Positions 38,058-49,400 of a stretch of DNA of 64,000 bases are shown piece by piece. The position numbers and the translations under genes were made by a program. Source of the stretch: Paramacrobiotus metropolitanus (lineage: Eukaryota; Tardigrada; Eutardigrada; Parachela; Macrobiotidae); assembly GCF_019649055.1 (NCBI RefSeq), contig NW_026570246.1, positions 620,001-684,000 of the forward strand. The letters are read 5' to 3'. Position 1 is the first letter of the stretch; every line of letters begins with the position of its first letter. The notes below the pieces were generated by a model. The model was not told the origin of the DNA. It saw only the letters and a program-made list of their open reading frames with translations, and did no database searches.

Positions 38058-41000
38058 ATGGCAATATTAGCAACGTCGACCATGATACACCACAAAAAGT
38101 TTTGGTACTTTTTTACTGTGATAATATGCGTACAGTGTTTTAATAATATCGTTACGGCAAAGGATACATTTTTCGATGACAATGACGACGACGATCATGA
38201 CAGTTTCTTCGGCCGCAGTGGCAACGATGATGCTTTCCTTAGTTCACCGAGTCCTGTTTTTCAGCCGAATACTAACTTATTTAGTCAACCATTTTTTAAT
38301 CAGCCTTTTGGGCAGTCGTTTCAAAATCCCTTCGGCTCATTTTCTTTTAAACCATCTTTTTCATTTTCGCCGGCTCCAGCAGCAGCGACATCCTTTTCCA
38401 GTGCCGGTACGAACAGTATGGAGGCAATGACGTTCCCACCATTCACTCCTATGGGAACCATGCAGTTTCCATCGATGCCTAGTCCACAGCCCAGTGGCTC
38501 CGGTAAAAAATTTGGCTCAAAACAATTGACAACTAATGCACCTGTAACTGGCCAGAATTTCCCAACGTTTCCAACTATCGAAATGCCAAATAGTAATGTT
38601 TTTTCTTTATCACCTTCGCCACCGGCAAAGTTTTCCACGTTTCCGGCGCCTGCTCCCATGTCCATCAGTTTCCCCTCTGTTAACTGGAATACAAATACAT
38701 TTAACCAAAATTTACAGGATCAAATAAATGAAATGTTCCAAAAGAATGCCTGGGTTGTTCCGCAGAATTTCGTGCAAAATAAAATGAACGAAGCAGCGAT
38801 GAAGTCCAACACGCAATTCGGAACATTTCCAAGCCAAGGCATGACTGCTAATTCCTTTCCCCAATTATCGTTTGGATCAACAGGGAGCATGAGCAATATG
38901 TTTGCCGGTACGCAACCGGGTTCTTTGGATATCGCCAAAAATGCATTTACACTGGAAGAGTTCGGAAAATCTGTGGCCAAACAGTAAGCCTAGTTGCAGC
39001 TCGCTACTTACTTTGTGCTTTATTTATTTTAATTAATTTCATAGTGAAGAAGTGGCGAATCACAATTGCGTCTTTAATATATATAGTTCTGTGTAATAAA
39101 CGCATACAATGCGTTCCAGGTTGAATTTTAATAAATCCACCGCTACGGTTGCCCTTCCGCTGGTTACTGTGGCTCCGGCTCCTCCGAGCTCGGAAATTAC
39201 AGCAGTACAACGACCAGTACCGGCACCAGCCGGAAGCTTTGTTTTCCCGAGCTCGCGTCCGCCCAGCACACGGCCAACAACCACTTTCACTGAAACCACG
39301 GAGCCGTCGGAGGCGCCACAATTTCAAGTGTTTACTACGACAACTCCACAATTCGTTATTGTGCGAAAGACTACTACAACGACACCGTTACCAAGCAGTT
39401 CTAAAGTACCGGATTGTGTCGTCCAAGAACAGTAAACAATTTAATTTTTTCTCGTTCACGTCTAAATGTCTAATACCGGATATATGCATATAAAGGATAT
39501 ATTTAGGTATAATGCAATTTTAAAAACATTTCTATCGAATTTTTATTTTAGGCCGGTTATTCCTTTAAAGGACTTTTTAAATCCCAACGTCCAACCTGCT
39601 TGTGCTCGGAATAAATATCGCACGCACACCGGAGAATGCAACAATATCGCGTTTCCAAGTCGCGGCAAAGAATCAACCGTCTTTATTCGTTTGCTGGCAC
39701 CAGATTATGCTGACGGTACGTACACTGCCCTAGCCTGCGTTCATTGTTAAACATTTTTAAAACTCTTCTTAAAGCCGGAAATCCTAAGTATGAGAATTAA
39801 AATGTTTTCCTATTCAAAAAGGTATCTCGGAGCCACGAAAAAATTCCCTCAATCAGCCTCTGCCAAGTGCGAGATTCGTCAGCTCATCGCTGATTGGGTC
39901 CACACAGCATTTAGCGCCAACCTGGACAAACATGGTACAATGCTTTACGTTAGCACTAAATTAATTAATAATAATAATTCGAAATATTTTATTAATTAGT
40001 TGTAAAGCTATTTTTATCATAAAGTACATATACATTTACGTATAAATTTTATATAGTACCATAATAATATTAAACTGACAATAGTTGGTTTAATAATAAT
40101 ATTATGATGATACATATAGAAAGTACATAATTCAACTGCGTCATGACTGAATACGTACGTACTGTATCTTCAACATGGTCTATAATGGAAGTGTCTGTAA
40201 AGTGCAGCAAAGTGTGAACTGGAATAAAATTAAACCGAGAAACTTGGAATAACAATACTGTATCAATGTACCACAATTAAACTTGAATAATATTAAAAGT
40301 GTTTTTGTCTTTTCAGTTTATGCAGTTTGGCCAGTTCTTGGTAAGTCAAACAGCCTGGCTTTCCTAAAACACAACAAGTCCTATAATATGAGCAACTTGG
40401 AATTCAGGTTTACTGAATTTTTTCAGGACCATGACTTGACGGTGGGAAGACTTTTTTCTCTATGGCACGTGTGCATTGTTAATGGAACCGGTTTGATTTG
40501 CATTATTTAGCAAACTCCACGTGCCCAGTTAAGTGCTGATGCACCGCAATGCTGCGGCACAGCCAATCCCCATCCGCAATGTCTCCGTAAGGCGACAGCA
40601 ATATTCCCAAGAATCAACAAGCATTTCCGGTTATGTGTTTATTTAATTTCTGCTTGCAGCCATTACCATTCCCAACAATGATCCGTTTTATTCTCAGTGA
40701 GTAAGAGGTTTCTTAACGTGAAGACAGAATTACAGCCAATACAATTTTCCTCTTAAGGAAAACAGAGCCATTATTTTACGCTGCGGCACATTTTGAATAG
40801 GTTCGGACAGACATGCATGGAATTTGTGCGAAGCTTACCGGGTATTAGACCTGGATGCCGGTTAGGTCCGCGTGAACAGGTCTGCAGAAATATTCAGTTT
40901 ATGTTAGCTTTCCCTATTCGGCAAATACGTTTTCTGTTGTAGATAAATCAGCTCAGCGCTTTCATTGACGGAAGTCAAAGTATGCTGACTCTTATGTGTA

Positions 41001-43640
41001 ACATAATATTTTATAATTGACGCTCTACTTTTGTAGTTTACGGAACAAAGGATTCGACTGTCAATACTATCAGGTTATTTTCTGGAGGTAAGCTATGCAG
41101 GAGGTCATTCTCTGGAGGACTACCACAATAAGCTATCAAACGTTGTCATAATTATAATTACTGGTGATTTCAAGCATACACAGCTTTATTCTTAATGGAT
41201 TTACTGTATGTACTTTGTATAACTGATTTCATGATGCAAGCAGCTATCATTATACGCAACCATTATACCATTATACAACCAATACTTGGTACTTTTAAAG
41301 GTCAATTAAAATCCGTGACTCCGTTTCCCAATAGTCCACATTACACGGTTTTACCGGCGGATCCGTCAAACTCGGCCTGTGTGGATGCCGCTAATGGACG
41401 CCCCTGTTTTAAAGCGGGTACGCAAACTTTTAGAATAAGCTTGCAGTGAAAAAAACACGTTAAGAAATGTTTAACAATGATAAAAACTGGATACATTTAA
41501 CTAACACACCTTTGTAATAACAACCAATACGAGTACAATACTAGCGCCTTTTCACAAATTTAATTAAGTTTAAATTTGAGCTAGTCGATTATTTTTGATG
41601 CTGTACGATTTCTCGGTTTCAGGTGATGACAGATGCAACGTACAGGTAAGCATACAGCCCATTGCATCCTCAAAATAATTTTTAAAGTCGTCATTGTCGT
41701 CAAAAGAATTTTGAAGTTCAGATAGTGAAAATAATTATCTAGTAGTGAATAAGCAAGAAAACGCCATATATTTAAGATAAGTCGTATTATTGATCACATC
41801 ATAATAATTAGGCACAGGCAGCACTAGAAAGTGGGACAACTTGAACATTTTACATGAACTGGAATAACTTGACCTTTCTTTGCAATTTGCAGCTTGGTTT
41901 ACAAACATTGCACACGGTATTTATGCGACATCATAACCAGTTAGCAACGACACTTCAACAATTGAATCCCGGCTGGAATGATGAAACTTTGTATCAAGAA
42001 GCCCGCGCAATAGTTGCAGCACAACTCCAACATATCACGTATACTGTGAGTACGGATTACCAGTCAAAGTGGAATAAGTGACACGAAATAAAACTACTGT
42101 TCGATGCATATATAAAAACATGTATAAAAACAAATATAAAGATGCACATATAAAAACGAACGGCAGAAGGACAACTGAACTGACCTTTCAGGAATGGCTG
42201 CCACTGCTCCTCGGAGAAGAAATGATGGACCGAGTTGGACTGCGTCCGCAGGCGTTTGGGCGATTCTCAGGATATAATATTTCTATACATCCCGGTAAAC
42301 AAAAATTTTCAGTCCCTGCTGGCCAATTAAACGGTGTATTTTGCAACAATATTTACAACCGACCACTGTTGCACTTCTTGAATTTAGCATTTTCCGCGCG
42401 TATTTTGCAGGTCTGATCAATTCGTTTGCGGCAGCCGCTTTCCGCGTCGGACACGCCATGGTCCCATCGAAATTCAATCGTCTCAACCCAGATTTCAGCA
42501 CAAAGAAGTCCGAGCGTGTACAAGATACGTTCTTTAAATCGGCTTTCCTTTATGAACAAAATTCCGTCGACGAAATGGTCCGTGGACTGGCGACGCAGCA
42601 AGGAAAGGTCATCGAGAATACCGTGGTCACCGACGTGTCACAGCAGTTGTTTTCCACCAATCCTACGGGCTCGTTTGGATTGGATTTGGTAGCCATGAAT
42701 GTGCAGCGGGGACGTGATCATGGTTTACCGGGCTACATGAAATTCCGTAAGCTGTGCGGACTGCCCACAGCGTCCAATTTTAATGACCTCAAGACCCTCA
42801 ACATATTACCGGAAGATATGGCCAATCGGCTGGCAAGCGTGTATAAGTATGGCCCTTTCCACCGATACTTATAAATTTATCCGCATATACATTGAGAAGT
42901 CAGTTTGTTTATTTTCGTGTGTAGGTCTGTTGATGATATTGATCTCTATATTGGCGGTATTTCGGAATTCCACAATGGGGATGCTTTTATTGGTCCGACT
43001 TTTAGTTGTATTATTTCGGAACAATTTTGGCGGCTGCGGGTAGCCGACAGGTTCTGGTATGAAGGAAATTTACCCTTCGCTCACACTCTTTCCGACGGTA
43101 TGTGTCGAAGGATGTAGTCTGAATATAATATTATTTTGAGCTTTAATTTGATACTTTACTGTCCTTAAATAATTTTATTCGTAAATAATAAATGGCTGAA
43201 AAATGACTTATTCATAACCCGTAGCTAAAATTTAAATACAGAGAGATACGTTAGTTATTTCAGCCGGTAGACGTTTTCGTGCGAGTACTGAGTATAAGAA
43301 GGCCTACTTTACAGCTCAACTAGCCGAAATTAGGAAGATTTCTTTGTCGCGGATATTGTGCAATGCAGTTCCCGGAATACAGTCAATACAACCGAAAGTG
43401 TTTTTGACCGTTTCCAATACGTAAGTTTTGCTTTTCCTGGTTAAATATTGCGGTTGTATCATTTTGTCGGTGTACTGATAGTATAATTGCCAGTGACAAG
43501 AGCAAATATGATTCTGTTGCGTGATATATGCGGCTACAAAGAACTGATTTTAAACACCGCCATTTACTTTTTGCAGAAATCAAAGGATACCATGCGATAA
43601 CATTGACGATTTTTCGTTGCAACCGTGGGCGGGGATTTAG
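38058..43640 (+). CDS. Secreted animal heme peroxidase (peroxinectin-like) with low-complexity N-terminus
   Basis: Extracellular heme peroxidase. Nineteen exons close in phase, about 1019 aa: 38058-38983, 39120-39431, 39552-39715, 39822-39934, 40317-40340, 40427-40441, 40511-40586, 40660-40696, 40801-40879, 40943-40979, 41037-41087, 41301-41417, 41623-41645, 41893-42045, 42192-42294, 42411-42846, 42925-43097, 43264-43420, 43577-43640. The N-terminus has a hydrophobic signal ([15 protein letters not shown]), an acidic DDNDDDDHD patch and about 250 Phe/Pro/Ser-rich residues. A Pro/Thr-rich linker ([20 protein letters not shown]) follows. The catalytic domain begins [15 protein letters not shown]. 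The distal-His motif is FGQFLDHDLT (two microexons). [27 protein letters not shown], the proximal-His region AFRVGHAM and [12 protein letters not shown] are all intact. The C-terminus ([10 protein letters not shown]... RIPCDNIDD) is typical. Likely oxidises tyrosines or halides outside the cell. Confidence 0.95.
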
Positions 43641-44508
43641 TTGACTGTTAGCATCAGCGCAAGCATTTTCTGGTATTGTTTTTGCTCAGTCATAATGTAA
43701 TCTTGAAGGACAATTAAGTTAGGTCATCAACAAGTTGATCGATGCTATGAGAAGCTCCACTGTTGGATGTTGATCATCGATTAAAATTTTTTATGTCGAA
43801 ATAAACCAAAAATTTGCAGTTCAGAGTAATGAATAAAACTCGATATTACCGGTGTTTGATCCAGACTTTGCTGACCACTATTACAGTTTGAACGCAGAAT
43901 AACTACGAGCAACAAGATGCGGAAAAATCGAAAATAATAACTCAAAATAAAGTTGGAACCCACATGACAATATCAAGCCACCAATTTTCTCACAGCCAGG
44001 TGTGTACGAGGATACTTAATGGGTGTCAAATTGTATAATATAGTATTAACAGGATATCAATATCAATTTGGCATATTAAGTAGCAGAGATCCACTTTCCG
44101 TTATTTAATGTATGAGGAGTAAAGGACAATGTCGCACTTCTTAGAATCTGTACACTGTTCGAAAACAAAATATGTTTGAATAAAAACAAATTATTATGTG
44201 CAATACCGAAACACATTTCTAGACATTCTGAAACCATTTAATTAACAATGACACTAGTTAGTAATGCGTACATAAAAGTATTCTGCAAACTATAACAAAA
44301 GTACGATGCAAGAGAAGCAACAAATGTCAATAACAATAATTAATAATATTGTACGAGTAATTATATAGATATTGGGCGTGCGTACTTTGCTCATGTAACA
44401 TCCACGCCGGTCACAATAAAAATCACCACAAACCACAAGGAACTGCAATTATAGGAGTAAAAGACGCGGAGAAGCATGTAAATTATCGAAAAATGTAATT
44501 AGATAAGA
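43641..44508. other. Intergenic between peroxidase and questin-oxidase-like gene
   Basis: About 870 nt between convergent genes; AT-rich, a TACGAGTA octamer at 44352, no supported gene. Confidence 0.5.
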
Positions 44509-45708
44509 TTATTGCTTTTGAAGTGCATTCATCTTGGCTTGCCGCGGGTCCTCCGGTGCGACCACCCACGGGAACGGAATGTCTATTTCTGGGTGCTTTA
44601 TATTCAAATCCAAATTGTCTACCGTCTTCACGGCTGCTTTCAGATACAGCCCGTTTTTGCTTCCGTACACTTTTTCCGCCGAACGCAGCGTGTGTATGAC
44701 TTTCACCAAATGGGAATCCTCCGACAATTTGGTGTTAATCGCACGATCCACCACATATTCCCACGTCTTCGTAGCGTCCAGCTGGTAATCATCAATCAAC
44801 TTCTCGTTGATTTCCGGTCGCCGTTGATTAACATACAGAACGCCGGCAAAGTAGAAAAACTGCAGCAGCAGATGTTCGGCGATCTTGGGATCTTTCAGAT
44901 ATGGAAAGGTCACCCGAACGGCATGCATTGCCGTCAGTAAGTGCAAGAGGAAGAAATCGAAGACAATTTCATTGGGACGATGTGTCGCGCCGTAAATATA
45001 AAGTGATACATCGAACAAATCCTCGATCGTCTTCTCCAGCGTGCTGTTCATCTTCCACTGGTTGAAATGTTGCAGAATGCGATCGTTGCACATTTTCACG
45101 CAGTTCTCTATATTATCAATGTCCGATTTTTCGAATATCGGCAGCCGATTATCCGCACGCATGCCTGTAAAAACCTCCATCGGCGATTTCGTACCCGCTT
45201 GCGGGCGTTGCAGCTTGTCGACAGTATCGTGCAGACTATCGTAGCACACCGCGGCTTGTGTCAGTGCTTCCACCGCGACCAGTCTGCTGTCTAATTCCAG
45301 CGCGTATCCGATGTGAATCAGCGGATGCACCACACCGCCAATCACTCCGTTGATCAATGGATGAGGTTCGTTTTCCAACAGAATTTGGAGAAATTTCTCC
45401 CGCCAGTTTTCCGCCGGCAACTCCTGTTCAAAGTAATCTTTATAGGCCTTGCAAAATTGGCGATCGCCCAGGATACTGCGCCAGTTGGCGCGCGTGATGG
45501 TGTGCGGCGACGGCACATCGGGATCGGATGATTCCACCATAGCGTGGTGATAGATCTCCTCGATGCGTTTGTCATTTTCTCCCAGAAAATACAACGCTCC
45601 CAGATGATGGGCTGTATGATTGTGGAAACGTAGTTCATTGAAGAGAAGGGACGAGGTGTCGAAGGAGAGCTTCAGCAGCTTATTGACGACGGTACTGGCA
45701 CGGCTCAT
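44509..45708 (-). CDS. Questin-oxidase-like protein, intronless
   Basis: A 399-aa single-exon protein of the questin oxidase-like family (DUF4243), whose named fungal member acts as a Baeyer-Villiger oxidase in anthraquinone (geodin) biosynthesis; many members have no known substrate. Family features: an N-terminal NHTAHHLGALYFLG, then HTITRANWRSILGD, FCKAYKDYFEQEL, and HPLINGVIGGVVHPLIHIGY with clustered His residues, followed by a helical C-terminal half (EIVFDFFLLHLLTAMHAV). Length matches the family. No signal peptide or transmembrane helix. No intron interrupts 1.2 kb, in a window where most genes have one every few hundred bases. Patchy distribution of the family outside fungi and bacteria makes lateral gain plausible, not shown. 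Confidence 0.87.
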   Translation of the reverse strand: MSRASTVVNKLLKLSFDTSSLLFNELRFHNHTAHHLGALYFLGENDKRIEEIYHHAMVESSDPDVPSPHTITRANWRSILGDRQFCKAYKDYFEQELPAENWREKFLQILLENEPHPLINGVIGGVVHPLIHIGYALELDSRLVAVEALTQAAVCYDSLHDTVDKLQRPQAGTKSPMEVFTGMRADNRLPIFEKSDIDNIENCVKMCNDRILQHFNQWKMNSTLEKTIEDLFDVSLYIYGATHRPNEIVFDFFLLHLLTAMHAVRVTFPYLKDPKIAEHLLLQFFYFAGVLYVNQRRPEINEKLIDDYQLDATKTWEYVVDRAINTKLSEDSHLVKVIHTLRSAEKVYGSKNGLYLKAAVKTVDNLDLNIKHPEIDIPFPWVVAPEDPRQAKMNALQKQ

Positions 45709-46419
45709 GGTGAGAATTGAGAATTAAATCAAAATGATTAAATGACCGCTCGGACTGCCGTAACTGAAAGAAATCTGGATCTTATGACAATTAAAATTTA
45801 AAGTGCTATGGAATTCTAACAGTTTTTGCGAAATGCAAATGTGAACTGCAAATTTCTAACACGGCTGCTTAAGTACGAGTATACATCCAGTGTAGATCCA
45901 GGTCTTTCTGCGTAGGTAGTAGGTACGAGTAGCTCATATCACACTTTGTTTGTTTTGGCTTTTCACAGAGTAATGGATTGGATTGCATAATCAGCAGCTG
46001 ATTGGTTGATCGCATTTACCCTTGTGATATGGAAGTGCTTGCGCAGAGGTTTACTTTGATATTTTTTCCTTGCAGTGTGCCTGGTTCAACTATAGTTCTA
46101 TAGAATACTGATTCGCGGTAAAATGTTAGCATTCTGTGATAAAGCGAGATAACTTATGTGCGGTTTGTGATTTTATCGTTGTTTTCGTCTTCTTATCGAT
46201 GTCCTCATAGACAGCGATGAACTACTTTCACGGTTAATCAATAATGAAAAACAGAGGTCTGACTGATAAAACTTTTAACTTTTCCGTCGGTTTATCATTC
46301 GTAAGTTCATAACGAATCAAAGACGAGTTAGACAAACATCGCAGAATGTGCGGCAAAACACCGACTATGTCGGCTTAACAATTTACAAAATAAAATAAAG
46401 TAAACACAAAAGAAAAACT
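45709..46419. other. Intergenic, upstream of questin-oxidase-like gene
   Basis: About 710 nt. Two TACGAGTA octamers lie 50 nt apart at 45874 and 45924, 166-216 nt upstream of the minus-strand start codon. No gene seen. Confidence 0.5.
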
Positions 46420-49400
46420 TCACACCGCGTCAGCATTTCCCGACAAAATGTGGAGAAAATTTCGCTTCTGCAGTCGTGTTTTCCACTTCCCGTTTTTCTC
46501 GTCATTTTCGGTTGAATTCTCCGATAAAATCCTTGCAGCGATCTGCTGTAACGTCGTATCGGTTTCTTTTGAAAATGTCATAATCTCCATAAATGCATCG
46601 GTCTGGCCGTATCCGGCGCATTCGTACAGAATCCATGCAATCCACTGATCATCGGTCAAATTCGTGGCACTATTTCCCATCAAGTTTCGACTAGCAATCT
46701 CAAACAGACCCGCTAATCCAAGATCAGAGAAATATAAATGCTGCTGTTGCAAGAGCTTTTTCATCGTCTGGTGTCCATTCGCCGGGCGCGACATCAACCG
46801 GTCAATCTGATTCAGTACACCACCGTTAAAATTCATCAAGAACAACCGCACATCGTGATTTTTTCGAAGTCCGCTTGGCGGATAAACGGCCAGTCCTCCG
46901 TTATTCAACAGCTTTTTCATTTGAACCCAGTTATCTTTTCCTGTGAATGTCAGCCATGAATCACCAGACGCCACCGATACGCTCCGGAGGCTGGAGATTT
47001 CCGGTAATACGCACGGTGTCATGAGTAGATTCTTCATGGAGACAATGTTTTTGGATGAGTCTTTCATCTCCACGCGCACGGCAACCTCGACCGGCTGACC
47101 ACCATAAACACTGCGCGTCATCATCAAGCGATTCTCCACGGCTAGCACGTACAAATGCCGGAATGCCTGTAGATGGTACCGATTGTCCGATTGATTCTTA
47201 GGCCACATCGGATAGAATGCCAAAAGCATGGCCGCAATGGCTTCGTTCGATGTGCCCAAAGTGTACATGCCGCAGCCGAGGAACAACAAACCGATCGCCA
47301 TATGAACACCCATTTGGTGACCGTATGTAATGGGTGATCGCGGTCCACCGCTCCTCCCATGAAGGTATCTAACAATATAAAATATGAACTATCAGACACC
47401 CGCATTTTTCACTATTCCATATTTGTCATACTCATGAAGCGAGTGACTAACAATTACTGCACTCGACACGAATTTTACAACCTTTTACTAGAATACTTAC
47501 AAAATTTACAGGCTACTGGCATACCTAAGCAAACGAAACACTTCCAGATCTCCCGTCCCTGCCATAACGCTGGCCAAGGCCACAACAATCGTGGTCAGAC
47601 AGGTCTGCATCAAACTCTGACTACACTGTCGTGCTAAATTATTATCCTCCGACCACTTAATCATCATAAGCGCCGTTGTCATGAAAATCGTCTTGGTCTT
47701 TTCCGACGCCGTTCCCGCATACTTCAATCCCAACGACATACAACTGCCCGCTAGAATGAAGAAGTAGGCCTGTGTAATACTGACCACATCCAGTCCCTGC
47801 GCTTCCATATCGGTGGTGCTTAAAAAGACATTCTTCAAAATCCACGGTGGGAAGTTGCTGCTAATCCATTTTTCACTGTTCTCCACTGACTCCCACATTA
47901 TCAGAGAACGGGCTACGATACGGAGCAACAGAAAATCCGGTCGAATTTCATCTAGTTCCTGCAGAGTCTGCGGCATGGCCATCCAATCGGCTATATCGCG
48001 CCGTTCAGTTTTCAGATATATCATTGCCAAGGCCAGAATGGCACCAGGTGCGGTAATGTGGATATTAATTGACTGTTCGTCTTCTCGCCGTTGAGTTGAA
48101 AATGTTGAGGACTGGTATACTTCAGGGCGTTTGAACTGGGTGCTGCATTTTCCATGCAAACCGCCGATCTGCAAAAAGTATTCACATTTACGAATTTTTA
48201 AAAAAATCCATTTTTAAAATATCAGCAAAATAGTAAACATAATAGTACATAATCGTTAAAGATTAATCACGAAAATTTCTAGATTCTTTCAAACTTTCCA
48301 AAGGTGTGACAAAACAAAATTCCATTCACAGCTACCATAATTTTTAAAAAAATATGAAGAAGGTTTATGAAAATGCGAAGGCTTAGCAAATCAAAGTTAA
48401 TTCTTTCCGTTACCTAAACGGCATTATCAACCACAACTATCAATTACACACCATATAAGTTCTTAGACGCTGCGGTATTTCTAAATCAGCCAGGCCGAGA
48501 GCGCTCTCGTTTCCCAGACCGAGCAACACGAATCCCAGCCCAGCTGCAGCAGCTAATGACGCTGATTCCCGCTCGCTGCTCGCCGGCTGCGATACTCCAT
48601 CGGTTTCAGGTGGTGGTCCTGTCCAAATTTCTTCCAAAAGCCGTTCACTGATAAAACGATTAGCCGATGCTTTGTACAGCAAGCCAAGAGAAAGAAGTGA
48701 TGCCACATAGATATTTTGTGGTATCAACAATTCCACATTTGGATCTTCAATAAGCGATACAATATGCAGACTGATCATTCGGAAGTAGCGCTTATCCTGA
48801 GTGCCTCTGTTGACACACGCCATCCCTAGAATAACAGCAATGCTGACGGAGTCTTCTAAACGAACCAGCATATTATGCAGGTCCATTGGATCGGTTCTGA
48901 TATCGACAGCGCCGTTCAGGGCCATGCCAAGAAAGATTCCCGCATAATCCACTGATTCCCGTTTGGTATACTGAGCCGCATTAAATGCCAACCAATGATG
49001 GTCAAACCGGATGGCATCTTGATCGTAACAGCGTAAGCGTAGTCCGGTGGCAACACCTTGAAGCAAATCAAATGTAATCCAACCGCTAAAAGCCAATACA
49101 ATATACCTGGTATTCACAGATTATTATAAAATGTTTTCTTACCACACAAGACTCTCAGCTAGCTGGTTGCTTTCCCGTTAACTTTTTTAATTTCGTGGAT
49201 GTTAATTTAGCGAAGAGTTTAAGATAATCAATCCTAATCAGTTTAACACCGCATAATTTTAAATGCTCCAACGTTTTTCTTATCTTACCATTATGAAAAC
49301 GAGGCCAGAAATCATATCCAGTCGTAAATTCTTCGGGTTTAAGAGAAATCTTTCGTCCTGTCCCTCGTTCAACACCAGAAAACACCATTTCCGGTGCACT

